Assembly: GCF_000515215.1 (NCBI RefSeq) | Contig: NZ_KI911557.1 | Location: forward strand, 5,327,741-5,391,740 | Direction of reading: 5' to 3' | DNA length: 64,000 nt | DNA from: Methylomonas sp. 11b | GTDB lineage: Bacteria > Pseudomonadota > Gammaproteobacteria > Methylococcales > Methylomonadaceae | In this document: in pieces, positions 37,259 to 46,497 of the stretch | Layout: the number at the start of each line of letters is the position of its first letter | Numbering within the stretch: the first letter of the stretch is position 1 | Program-made: the position numbers and the translations under genes | Notes under the pieces: generated by a model | What the model was told of the DNA's origin: nothing | The model's input: only the letters and a program-made list of their open reading frames with translations | Databases searched by the model: none

Positions 37259-40200
37259 TGCCGGTTAGCAATTTAACCAGCCGTGCCGATTTATTGCGCT
37301 GGACCAGACGTTGCCAAACTCAGGAGGAGAAACGCCTGAGTGGCTTGATTTTGGGCTACGAATTGCGGGAGGCGTTGGAATTCAAAAATCCCGGTAAATC
37401 CGAAGCCCTCGATGGCGACATAACACCACCACCTCCGAACCCGTTGCCCGAAGTCAAAGTACAACGTCCGCCGGAACAGTTTTATGCCTTGGCGCATCGC
37501 TATCAATACGCGAATCCGGATGAAGTCGAAGCAGGTTTGTCTCCCGCATTGCGGGGCGTGGAACCGTTATCCGAAGCCGATTTACAGCCTTTCGAAACCG
37601 GCGATCCCATTCCTCATCAAGCCATTATTGCCGACGCCCGCCTTAATGATTTTTTGCGCCTTAATCTAAGCCATGTTTGCGGTCGAAAGCTCGACGTGCC
37701 GCGCTTGGTCAGGCACATCGCCCGTCTGCAAACCTTATATCAACTGCCACGCAGGCCCAGGGTGGTACCGGCTGGGCGGATTTACCTGATTCTAGACCTG
37801 AATAAACGCATGCTGCCGTTTTGGCAGGATGCCCACTTGCTCTGCGAACGCATTGTCCGCCAATATGGCCGCAACGGCCTGGAAATTCGGGTGATCGACG
37901 ACAACCCGCAAGGCGACTACTGGGACTGGTTCGATGATACTCAGCAGACCCAACCTTGGCGAAATCTGAGCGCGCAAAGTGTGGTGTTGATCGTTAGCGA
38001 TCTGGGACAACTCGCCGGCCAAGACAGCTCGATACGGCAAAATTGGCAAAGGTTTTTGCAGCAATTACAACGCCAAAACATCAGCCCGTTGATACTGGCA
38101 CCGCTATCGCCCGCGCAACAAGACCCGGCGGTCACTCAATCGGTGCGGCAGTTATTGTGGAATAAACATAGTAGCCTGAAACCGCAAAAGCCCGATCCCG
38201 ACCAGGCTGCCCATGCAGCCAAAGTTCGCCGGGTCTTAGCATTTCTGTCAGTGGCCGTGCATGTCGAGCCGGAATTGCTGCGCGCCATCCTCGGTTGTTT
38301 ACCCGCCGAGCAAGCAGACAGCGGCATAGAAGCGGCAGTATGTTTGCATGCCGATATACAGTGGGGCTACAACGCGATTAGTGTGCGACCGGAGTGCCGC
38401 GCAGAGTATCAATCCCTGTTTAAACAACAGTCGGCTGAATTGCAGTATCAAGTGTTAGCGTTAATTAAACGCCATCATATTGGCCAATTTCCGGCGGTGT
38501 GGGCGGAAGAAGTGCTTAATGCACAGCCGCTGGTGAGTTTTTCATTACAGGCATTAGCCGACGTTGAGCAGGCGGAGACTTTTATGTTGCGTTTTGCTAA
38601 TGGTCTGGCCGGGTCGTATGCGCCAGAAGGCATGACCCAATTTGCGCGCCGACATTTAAGTCGTCTGGGTGCCGAGGCTACCCGTAATTACTCGGCAAGC
38701 TACACCAGCACGCTTTACGGATTGGCCTATCGGGAACAGTTGCGTGCGGGTGCGCCGGTGCCGGAACAATACGATGCCGCCACTGTGCAAGCCGCAATTG
38801 CCCAGCGTACTGCGTTACGTCATTACTCCATTTGGCAGTACGGCGAGACTTTGTGTTTAGCAACGGCTGGCATGTCGCCGGCCGCGATTGGCGGCGTAAA
38901 ATTGGCCGACTTCGAATCCGTCCATGACACTCTAACGCTGAGCGTAACTGAGGTCATAGAAGGTCGGATGCGTATCAACAACATGACTATTCGTTTGCCC
39001 GAAGATAGTGAAACGGCCAAAGCTTTATACTGCTTGCAAGGACAAACGTTTACCTTAGACACCGGCAGTATTCGGCTAACCTTCTCACCTTTTCGTAAGC
39101 CCAGTTGGGCGGCAAGTATCGCCCGAGAAGCGACAGGACTGTTCGTGAATCTTATTTTTGCCGCTAGAAATTACCGGTTTATATTGCAAGCAGGCAAGGG
39201 CTACCAGCCCGGTATCTATCCCCATGTCCCGAGTCCGTTCGATCCATTTCCGGCGTTGTTTGTTCAAGAGCACACTGAAACTCATCCACCAGCTTATGAC
39301 CGCTTAACTGTGCTCGTAGACCTGCGCTGGGAGCCGCAATTCGCCAATACCGGGGAGCTTGGTTTTGATGAATACGGCCTCTACGCCGACCTCACCGTCA
39401 ACCATGTCACTCAGCGTTTTCGCTGGATAGAACCAGGCAGCTTCATGATGGGGTCTCCGCTAGATGAAGCGGAACGCTTTGGCCATGAATCACAGCATCC
39501 CGTCACTTTATCGCAAGGCTTTTGGTTGGCCGACACAGCTGTAACTCAGGAATTTTGGCTGGCTGTTATGGCTTCCGAGAACCCTAGTTATTGTAAGGAT
39601 CATCTGAAAAATCCAGTGGAACAGGTTAGCTGGGATGATGCACAGATTTTTATCAGTAAATTAAATCAAATCTCTCCTGGTTTAAGTGCACAACTACCTA
39701 GTGAAGCACAATGGGAATATGCCTGCCGGGCTGGAACAACTACCCCATTTTCATTTGGAGAATACATCACACCGGATCAAATCAATTACAACGGTGACTT
39801 TCCATATGTTGGTTGTGCGAAAGGGCTTTATCGGGAAAAAACGGTTCAGGTCAAATCTTTGCCTGCTAATCGTTGGGGGTTGTTCGAGATGCACGGTAAC
39901 GTGTGGGAATGGTGTCAGGATAGCTGGCAAGAAAATCACGGAATGATTTCAATTGAGGAAGTGACTGGCTTCGAGGACATGGAAAGCCCTCGTGTGCTGC
40001 GAGGGGGGGCATGGGATAGTTATGGCAGATTCATGCGTTCTGCTAGTCGCTCTCACTACGAACCAGATTTTCGAGATGACAGTATAGGTTTTCGTCTAGC
40101 ACTTGGTCGCTCCAATTCCAAGCGATGCCTAATGCCATCGGTTGAGTCAACAAACAATACCAAAGTATCGATATCAAATCCTGGCCTTATGGAAAAATAT

Positions 40201-40263
40201 GCTGACTGGCTTAGATCAGGTCTATTGAAAAGAAAACGACGCCAAATTGGCAAAATAAAATGA
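37258..40263 (+). CDS. vWA-like (SAV_2336-type) protein fused to a formylglycine-generating-enzyme-fold domain
   Basis: The 1001-residue protein begins with a proline-rich region (PPPPNPLPEVKVQRPPEQF). A Rossmann-like domain follows at about 174-310 (IYLILDLNKRMLPFWQDAH, VVLIVSDLGQLAGQ, ISPLILAPL) that resembles the SAV_2336 vWA domain. The metal motif reads DLNKR instead of DxSxS, so metal binding is doubtful. The centre (about 320-700) is unassigned. An FGE/SUMF1-fold domain spans about 718-951 (IEPGSFMMGSP, QLPSEAQWEYACRAGT, MHGNVWEWCQDSW, VLRGGAWDS, IGFRLALG). It lacks the catalytic cysteine pair, so it is probably a binding, lectin-like module rather than an enzyme. A 50-residue basic tail follows (LLKRKRRQIGKIK). 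The start is coupled to moxR by TAATG. Confidence 0.87.
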   Translation: MPVSNLTSRADLLRWTRRCQTQEEKRLSGLILGYELREALEFKNPGKSEALDGDITPPPPNPLPEVKVQRPPEQFYALAHRYQYANPDEVEAGLSPALRGVEPLSEADLQPFETGDPIPHQAIIADARLNDFLRLNLSHVCGRKLDVPRLVRHIARLQTLYQLPRRPRVVPAGRIYLILDLNKRMLPFWQDAHLLCERIVRQYGRNGLEIRVIDDNPQGDYWDWFDDTQQTQPWRNLSAQSVVLIVSDLGQLAGQDSSIRQNWQRFLQQLQRQNISPLILAPLSPAQQDPAVTQSVRQLLWNKHSSLKPQKPDPDQAAHAAKVRRVLAFLSVAVHVEPELLRAILGCLPAEQADSGIEAAVCLHADIQWGYNAISVRPECRAEYQSLFKQQSAELQYQVLALIKRHHIGQFPAVWAEEVLNAQPLVSFSLQALADVEQAETFMLRFANGLAGSYAPEGMTQFARRHLSRLGAEATRNYSASYTSTLYGLAYREQLRAGAPVPEQYDAATVQAAIAQRTALRHYSIWQYGETLCLATAGMSPAAIGGVKLADFESVHDTLTLSVTEVIEGRMRINNMTIRLPEDSETAKALYCLQGQTFTLDTGSIRLTFSPFRKPSWAASIAREATGLFVNLIFAARNYRFILQAGKGYQPGIYPHVPSPFDPFPALFVQEHTETHPPAYDRLTVLVDLRWEPQFANTGELGFDEYGLYADLTVNHVTQRFRWIEPGSFMMGSPLDEAERFGHESQHPVTLSQGFWLADTAVTQEFWLAVMASENPSYCKDHLKNPVEQVSWDDAQIFISKLNQISPGLSAQLPSEAQWEYACRAGTTTPFSFGEYITPDQINYNGDFPYVGCAKGLYREKTVQVKSLPANRWGLFEMHGNVWEWCQDSWQENHGMISIEEVTGFEDMESPRVLRGGAWDSYGRFMRSASRSHYEPDFRDDSIGFRLALGRSNSKRCLMPSVESTNNTKVSISNPGLMEKYADWLRSGLLKRKRRQIGKIK

Positions 40264-40372
40264 TATGGGTATTTTAGTGTACCGCTACCAAGTATGTCGT
40301 AGTTTCCCGACGCACGTGGGAAAGCCGTTACTATAGAAGTTCCTGCGTTTCCAGCCAACGTGCATAATCGCC

Positions 40373-41233
40373 ATGACTAACCGCAATACCTTATCTCCGC
40401 CTATGTTTCCCTGTCCCTGGGCCTGCGAATGGGGCGAGGATGCTTACGGCTTATGGCAGACCTTGTGCTATAGCGGTGTGCGACAGGTGTTTCGCTGGAT
40501 AGAGCCGGGTACGTTTTTGATGGGTTCGCCGAATGATGAACCGGAGCGGGAGTGGCAGGGCGATGGAGAGGGATCGGAAACTCAGCGCCCGGTGACCTTG
40601 AGCCAAGGTTTCTGGCTGGCGGACACCACTGTCACTCAGGCCTTCTGGCTGGCGGTGCTGGGCGGTGAGAATCCGAGCCGTTTTCAGGGCAGTCCGGAAC
40701 ATCCGGTCGAGCAAGTCAGCTGGGACGATGCCCAGCGTTTTATCGAAGTCTTGAATTCGGATGTTTCCGGCCTGAGCGCGCAATTGCCCAGCGAAGCACA
40801 ATGGGAATACGCCTGCCGGGCCGGCACCTCGACGCCGTTTTCCTTTGGTAATAACATCAGCCCGAAACAGGTCAATTACAATGGCAAATATCCTTATGCC
40901 GGCGCGGAAAAGAGTGTTTATCGGGAAAACACCGTAGCGGTGAAATCCTTGCTGGCCAACCCTTGGGGTTTATTCGAAATGCACGGCAATGTCTGGGAAT
41001 GGTGTCAGGATGGCTGGCGACAGAATTTGGGAACAGCGCCTGTTATCGATCCGCTGAACAGCGCTGCGGAAGCACGGGTGCTGCGCGGTGGCTCGTGGTA
41101 TGGCGGCGGTAAGGACGTGCGTTCAGCTATCCGGGGCCGCAGCTATCCGGGTTTTCCCAGCCTTCATTTCAGTTTTCGTCTTGCTCTAGGTCATGCTGAG
41201 CTTAGGCCCGGTTTGGCGGGCGGGGCCGGGTAA
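40373..41233 (+). CDS. FGE/SUMF1-fold protein, non-catalytic
   Basis: This 286-residue single-domain protein has the same fold as the C-terminus of the preceding gene: RWIEPGTFLMGSP, QGFWLADTTVTQAFW, QLPSEAQWEYACRAGT, MHGNVWEWCQDGW, RVLRGGSWYGGG and FSFRLALG. The Cys pair that formylglycine-generating enzymes need near the RGGS motif is absent, and no sulfatase gene is nearby, so sulfatase maturation is unlikely. The two FGE copies are similar throughout but differ most in the segment after RGG, which corresponds to the ligand-facing surface. A 109-base gap separates it from the coupled genes and no clear ribosome-binding site is visible, so expression may be separate. The start at 40373 is the first ATG. 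Confidence 0.85.
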   Translation: MTNRNTLSPPMFPCPWACEWGEDAYGLWQTLCYSGVRQVFRWIEPGTFLMGSPNDEPEREWQGDGEGSETQRPVTLSQGFWLADTTVTQAFWLAVLGGENPSRFQGSPEHPVEQVSWDDAQRFIEVLNSDVSGLSAQLPSEAQWEYACRAGTSTPFSFGNNISPKQVNYNGKYPYAGAEKSVYRENTVAVKSLLANPWGLFEMHGNVWEWCQDGWRQNLGTAPVIDPLNSAAEARVLRGGSWYGGGKDVRSAIRGRSYPGFPSLHFSFRLALGHAELRPGLAGGAG

Positions 41234-41329
41234 ACCAACGCTATGTCGGGGTGGTGCTGGCAAGGTTGGGGCGCGCTGCCTTTTCTGTGCCAAGTCCGTA
41301 TAATCGGCGCTTTTTTACATCACGCTCCG

Positions 41330-44300
41330 ATGTCTGCTTCCGAAACCCTAAAACAACTCGCCAAAAATCTCCACAACTGCATGGGCACCGACCGCCACGG
41401 CTTGAAGCGGCAACTGGATCGCTTGCGCAGCGAGTCGAGTAAGGGCAAGGATGTAAGCGGGGCCTTACAGCAAGTGGCGGACAAGATCGAGCGTTCGGTC
41501 GGGCGTTGCAATCAGCGCCGCGCGTCGGTGCCGGTGATTAATTACCCGGACTTGCCGGTCAGCGGCAAGAAGGACGAGATTGCCGGGTTAATCCGCAGTA
41601 ATCAAGTCACTATCGTCTGCGGCGAGACCGGTTCCGGTAAGACCACGCAGTTGCCGAAGATTTGCTTGGAAATAGGGCGTGGCTTAACTGGTTTGATCGG
41701 TCACACCCAGCCGCGCCGAATTGCCGCTCGCACCGTCGCCGACCGCATCGCCGAGGAACTGGGTCAGCCCATCGGTCAGGCGGTAGGTTATAAGGTGCGG
41801 TTTCACGACCAAACGCATCCCAATTCACTGGTCAAACTGATGACCGACGGCATCCTGCTCGCCGAGTCGCAGAACGATCCCTATTTAAATCAATACGACA
41901 CCATCATCATCGACGAGGCGCATGAGCGCAGCCTGAATATCGATTTTCTGATGGGTTATCTGCGCTGGTTGTTGCCGAAGCGGCCCGATTTAAAAGTGGT
42001 GATTACCTCCGCGACCATCGACCCGGAACGTTTTGCCAGGCATTTTAATGATGCGCCCATCGTCAACGTCTCCGGCCGCACCTATCCGGTGGATGTGCGC
42101 TATCGGCCCATCGAGTTAATCGAGGAAGACGACGAAACCTCCGCCGATTTGCAGCAAGCGATTCTGGATGCGGTGGACGAGTTGTATCGGGATATGCGCG
42201 GCGACATCCTGATTTTTTTGAGCGGCGAGCACGAGATTCGCGAGACCACCGAGTCCTTGCGCAAGTCGCACAATAACGCTCGCTACGATGTGTTGCCACT
42301 GTATTCCAAACTCAGCGTCAGCGAGCAGGAGCGGGTGTTCAAACCCAGCGGTAACAAACCGCGCATCGTGCTGGCGACCAACGTGGCGGAGACTTCCTTG
42401 ACCGTGCAGGGTATCCGCTGCGTGATCGATTCCGGTCATGCCCGCATCAGTCGTTACAGCCACAAAAGCAAGATTCAGCGTTTACCTATCGAGCGTATTT
42501 CGCAAGCCAGCGCCAACCAAAGGGCAGGGCGCTGCGGTCGGGTGGCTGAGGGTATTTGCATCAGGTTATATTCGAAAGAGGATTATCTGGCGCGGCCGGA
42601 GTTTACCGAACCGGAGATCCTGCGCACCAATTTGTCGTCGGTGATCTTGCAGATGGCGGCCTTGAAGCTGGGCGACATCGAAGATTTTCCGTTCGTCGAG
42701 CCGCCGGACGACAAGATGATCCGCGACGGCAAGAATGCGCTGTTTGAGGTGGATGCACTGGACAAGCAAGGCCAGCTGACCGACACCGGCCGGCAATTGG
42801 CGAAGATTCCCACCGATCCTAAGCTGGCGCGGATGTTGTTGTCCGCTGCCGAATTGGCGTCGTTGACTGAAGTAGCGATCATCGTTTCGGCCTTAAGTAT
42901 CCAAGACCCACGCGATAAACCCGCCGACAAAATGCCGCAAGCCGAGGCCAAGCACGCGCAGTTCAAGGCCGAGGAATCGGATTTTCTGACGCTGTTAAAT
43001 CTGTGGAATACCTTTGAGGCGCAGAAAAAGCACCTGACCAACAGCAAGCTGCGCAAATACTGCCAGGACAATTTTTTGTCTTATATCCGCATGCGCGAGT
43101 GGTACGACATCCATGCGCAAATCATGCAGGTGGCACGCGGCGAGTTGAAGCTGAAGTTTAATGACAATCCGGCCAATTACGAGCAGATTCATTGCGCGCT
43201 GTTGCCGGGTTTGCTTTCTAACATCGGTTTTAGGCATGAGCAATACGAATATCTGGGCGCGCGCGGGCTAAAGTTTTTCATCTTCCCCGGTTCCGGGCAG
43301 CATAAGCTGCGGCCGAAGTGGATCATGGCCGCCGAGCAAGTCGAAACCAGCAAGGTTTACGCGCGCACCGTGGCCAGAATCGAGCCGGAATGGATCGAAG
43401 CCGCAGCGCAGCACTTGGTCAAACGCAATTATTACGACCCGCATTGGGAGAAAAACGCCGGTCGCAGCGGGGTTTACGAGCGCACGCTGTTGTACGGCTT
43501 GACCTTGCAAGCCAAGCGCAAAGTGCCTTATGAAAACGTCGATCCTAAAGCCGCGCGGGAGATGTTTATCCGCCATGCACTGGTCAATCACGATTATCAC
43601 AGCAACGCGCCATTCTTTAAGGCCAACGAGGCCTTGCTGGAAGAGGTGGGCTACATTCAGCACAAGGGCCGCCGGGTCGATTTGGTGGAAGACGAGGAAT
43701 GGCTTTATCAGTTTTACGATAAAAAGCTGCCGGCTGAGGTAGTTAGCGGCATTACCCTCGATCAGTGGCGCAAGAAAGTCGAACGCGATAATCCCAAGAT
43801 TTTGTTTCTGACCAAAGAAGACCTGACCCGCAGCGACGATAATCAGATCAACGATTGGGACTTTCCGGACAGCAAAAAAATCGGCGATTTGACGATTGAA
43901 TTGCATTACCGCTTTGAGCCGGGCCACGATGAGGATGGGGTGACGGCCATCGTGCCGGTGCATCAGCTCAATCAAATCCGCCAAGCGCCGTTCGATTGGC
44001 TGGTGCCGGGCATGCTGGAAGAAAAAGTCACCGCGTTGATCAAATCCTTACCCAAGCATCTGCGTAAGCACTTCGTGCCGGTGCCGAACACCGCCAAGGC
44101 TTGTCTGGAAATCGAGCCGGATTTTAAAGGTTCGTTGTTCGAGTGGTTGAGCGGTCGTTTGCGTAAACTGACTGGCGAATCGATACCGCTTAACGAATGG
44201 CAGCCGGATACTTTGCCGGATCATTTGAAAATGAATTTCCGGATTGTCGATGATCATGGTAGGGCCTTGGGTTATGGCCGTAATCTGGCGAAATTACAAG

Positions 44301-45223
44301 CGGACTATGCGACCAAGGCGGGTGATAGTTTCGATAAATTGGCGCAAGAGGAAATGAACCACACCGGCTGTATCGCCTGGGCATTTGACGACTTGCCGGA
44401 GACTTGGCAGTTTATGCAAAAAGGCCAGACCTTCATTGGCTTTCCGGCGATTGTCGATGAAGGCGACACGGTGGGGGTGAAGATACTCGACACGCAATAT
44501 AAGGCCGAGTTGGCGCATTTCGACGGTTTGACCAAGTTGTTTCAATTGCAATGTCGGAAGGATGCGCAGTATTTGTTAAAAAACAGTGGCGTCCAGGCTA
44601 CTTTGCAGTTGGCCTACAACCAACTGCCCAAGCACCCTTTATTGCCAGCACGGCTGGGCGGCGATTTTAAGGAAGACCTACTATTCTTAATCTTTAATAG
44701 TGTGTTTGTTGCTGATAGTAGCATCCGCAGTCAACAGCAGTTCGAAGCGGCGCTAGCGGCTAAAAAAGCTATGCTGGTCACGGTTGGGACTCAGGTGGGC
44801 AAGCATGTCACGGAAATCATGGCAAACTACCAAGCGGTCAGACAGCGGTTGAAACAACCCGGCGTCAGCCCGAGTTTGCGAGAAGACTTGGAAAAACAGC
44901 TTAGTTTACTGCTGTTTAGTGGTTTCTTGCGGTATACGCCGCTGGCGCAGATACAAGCGATTCCGCGTTATTTAAAAGCTATAGAGTGTCGTTTGGATAA
45001 GCAAAAGCCGGATTCGGCGGATATCCAAGGTCTGCACAGACTGTCGCAACGCTTTTGGCAACATGTCGAGAAGCAAATGAAGACGTTGGTACCTATGCCC
45101 GAGCGTGAACCCTTCCGCTGGAGTTTGGAGGAATTGCGCGTGTCCTTGTTTGCGCAGCAACTGAAAACGGCTTACCCGGTTTCGGTACAGCGGCTGGAGA
45201 AGACTTGGAACGAAAAATTTTAA
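41330..45223 (+). CDS. hrpA: ATP-dependent RNA helicase HrpA (DEAH box)
   Basis: The start at 41330 (MSASETLKQLAKNLHNCMG) is chosen because the frame upstream is not HrpA-like; this gives 1297 residues, about the E. coli length. Helicase motifs are Walker A GETGSGKTTQLPK (about 98-110), DEAH (about 193-196, IIIDEAHERSLNIDFLMG), motif III TSATIDPERFA, motif V ATNVAETSLTV and motif VI QRAGRCGR. The C-terminal HA2, OB and DUF3418 regions follow. HrpA processes mRNAs and helps resolve stalled ribosomes. An upstream TATAAT (41308-41313) may be its -10 box. The 5' end has a decayed copy at 32962-33083. Confidence 0.95.
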   Translation: MSASETLKQLAKNLHNCMGTDRHGLKRQLDRLRSESSKGKDVSGALQQVADKIERSVGRCNQRRASVPVINYPDLPVSGKKDEIAGLIRSNQVTIVCGETGSGKTTQLPKICLEIGRGLTGLIGHTQPRRIAARTVADRIAEELGQPIGQAVGYKVRFHDQTHPNSLVKLMTDGILLAESQNDPYLNQYDTIIIDEAHERSLNIDFLMGYLRWLLPKRPDLKVVITSATIDPERFARHFNDAPIVNVSGRTYPVDVRYRPIELIEEDDETSADLQQAILDAVDELYRDMRGDILIFLSGEHEIRETTESLRKSHNNARYDVLPLYSKLSVSEQERVFKPSGNKPRIVLATNVAETSLTVQGIRCVIDSGHARISRYSHKSKIQRLPIERISQASANQRAGRCGRVAEGICIRLYSKEDYLARPEFTEPEILRTNLSSVILQMAALKLGDIEDFPFVEPPDDKMIRDGKNALFEVDALDKQGQLTDTGRQLAKIPTDPKLARMLLSAAELASLTEVAIIVSALSIQDPRDKPADKMPQAEAKHAQFKAEESDFLTLLNLWNTFEAQKKHLTNSKLRKYCQDNFLSYIRMREWYDIHAQIMQVARGELKLKFNDNPANYEQIHCALLPGLLSNIGFRHEQYEYLGARGLKFFIFPGSGQHKLRPKWIMAAEQVETSKVYARTVARIEPEWIEAAAQHLVKRNYYDPHWEKNAGRSGVYERTLLYGLTLQAKRKVPYENVDPKAAREMFIRHALVNHDYHSNAPFFKANEALLEEVGYIQHKGRRVDLVEDEEWLYQFYDKKLPAEVVSGITLDQWRKKVERDNPKILFLTKEDLTRSDDNQINDWDFPDSKKIGDLTIELHYRFEPGHDEDGVTAIVPVHQLNQIRQAPFDWLVPGMLEEKVTALIKSLPKHLRKHFVPVPNTAKACLEIEPDFKGSLFEWLSGRLRKLTGESIPLNEWQPDTLPDHLKMNFRIVDDHGRALGYGRNLAKLQADYATKAGDSFDKLAQEEMNHTGCIAWAFDDLPETWQFMQKGQTFIGFPAIVDEGDTVGVKILDTQYKAELAHFDGLTKLFQLQCRKDAQYLLKNSGVQATLQLAYNQLPKHPLLPARLGGDFKEDLLFLIFNSVFVADSSIRSQQQFEAALAAKKAMLVTVGTQVGKHVTEIMANYQAVRQRLKQPGVSPSLREDLEKQLSLLLFSGFLRYTPLAQIQAIPRYLKAIECRLDKQKPDSADIQGLHRLSQRFWQHVEKQMKTLVPMPEREPFRWSLEELRVSLFAQQLKTAYPVSVQRLEKTWNEKF

Positions 45224-45265
45224 TTAGCCTCTGATTTATGTGCCCACTACTTTAGGAAGCCTAAG

Positions 45266-45973
45266 ATGATACCCATTCGAGATTCGATACCTTGTAACAT
45301 CAAGCCTTATGTGACCTGGGGCATCATGGCTATTTGCATAGCAGTGTACGTGGCGATGCTGTTTATGCCCGACGAAATGGGGCAGCACTTTGTCTACATG
45401 TACGGGATGGTGCCGATTCGGTATTCCAATCCGGATTGGGCTTATAGTTTCGGCTTGCCGCCGGATTATTATCTGTCGTTTTTTACCAATATGTTCCTGC
45501 ACGGCGGTTTCGGCCATTTGCTGATGAACATGGTGTTTTTATGGATATTTGCGGACAACATCGAAGACTTGATGGGACATAAACGTTTTGTGGTGTTTTA
45601 TGTCTTATGCGGGCTGTTGGCAACTTATGCGCAGTGGTATTTCTACCCAAAGATGGCGGTGCCGGTGGTGGGTGCATCGGGAGCCATTGCCGGGGTGTTG
45701 GGAGCGTATTTCTTCCGTTTCCCGCAAGCTACCGTGGTGATACTGGTGCCCATCCTGTTTTATCCGCTGTTTTTCCATGTGCCGGCGATAGCTTTTCTTG
45801 GGTTTTGGGTGATCATTCAAATCGGAGATGTGTTTACGGCAACTTTTTTAGATAACGTCGCGGTGGATTCGGCCTGGTGGGCACATCTCGGAGGTTTCGT
45901 TGCCGGAGCGTTGTTACATCCGTTTTTTATCGAAAAGAAACCCCCGGAATATCAATTCCAGTCGGATGAATAG
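45266..45973 (+). CDS. Rhomboid-family intramembrane serine protease
   Basis: The 235-residue protein has six or more hydrophobic segments and the rhomboid catalytic dyad: Ser in GASGAIAGVLGAYF (about residue 137) and His in WWAHLGGFVAGALL (about 205). It also has the family's GGFGHLLMNMVFLWIFADNI helix. It cleaves membrane-spanning substrates within the inner membrane; the substrate is unknown. The start ATG is preceded by AGGAAG. It lies 42 bases after hrpA and could be co-transcribed. Confidence 0.93.
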   Translation: MIPIRDSIPCNIKPYVTWGIMAICIAVYVAMLFMPDEMGQHFVYMYGMVPIRYSNPDWAYSFGLPPDYYLSFFTNMFLHGGFGHLLMNMVFLWIFADNIEDLMGHKRFVVFYVLCGLLATYAQWYFYPKMAVPVVGASGAIAGVLGAYFFRFPQATVVILVPILFYPLFFHVPAIAFLGFWVIIQIGDVFTATFLDNVAVDSAWWAHLGGFVAGALLHPFFIEKKPPEYQFQSDE

Positions 45974-46127
45974 GCGCCCAAGCCGCGGTTAAGCGGCAAA
46001 AAAGCAAGAAACGGTAGGGCTTTTATTTTATAATGCCGCGAGTTGGCTAACGGCTGAAAAGGTAACGAAAATCAAGGCCGTTGCCTGTGTTTGCAAAAGA
46101 TTCTTCATTCATTCGAGACAAATAAAC

Positions 46128-46451
46128 ATGAAAAACCTTAATGTCGCATTGGTAAGACTGCTGCAGTTTGTGGTGTTCGCGCTGTTCACATTCATTGTGT
46201 TGTTGTACTTCGGTACTTTGATTTTGTTACCACTGGATATCGTGGTGCTGATTACTAAAATGCTGCATTTGATAGGTATAGGTACATTGTTCGGTGCGAT
46301 TGTTGCTGTGCCAGTGGTCGCTTACATGGGTAAAATCGTCTACAGCACTCCAGGTCTGATTCAGATGATTGTTGAGAACGGCATCGATTTAGCCAACACC
46401 GGCAAACAGCGGGTTGAGGCGTTTAACAAAATTGCTGAAGCTGTTAAATAG
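46128..46451 (+). CDS. Small inner-membrane protein of unknown function
   Basis: A 107-residue protein with two strong membrane helices (about 8-42, LLQFVVFALFTFIVLLYF and following, and about 50-70, LIGIGTLFGAIVAVPVVAYM). A soluble amphipathic tail follows (DLANTGKQRVEAFNKIAEAVK). It has a clear own terminator 18 bases after the stop, so it is a discrete transcription unit. I do not recognise a named family. Confidence 0.75.
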   Translation: MKNLNVALVRLLQFVVFALFTFIVLLYFGTLILLPLDIVVLITKMLHLIGIGTLFGAIVAVPVVAYMGKIVYSTPGLIQMIVENGIDLANTGKQRVEAFNKIAEAVK

Positions 46452-46469
46452 ACTGCTGAAGGCAATCGT

Positions 46470-46497
46470 AAAAAAGGGGCTTGCTAGCCCCTTTTTT
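46470..46497 (+). terminator. Rho-independent terminator
   Basis: Hairpin with 12-bp arms, AAAAAAGGGGCT at 46470-46481 and AGCCCCTTTTTT at 46486-46497, and a 4-base loop. It lies 18 bases after the small membrane protein gene. Confidence 0.93.

Noticed and set aside
39413..41215. Sulfatase-modifying (formylglycine-generating) enzymes
   Set aside because: The two cysteines required for catalysis are missing from both domains and there is no sulfatase nearby; only the fold is retained.
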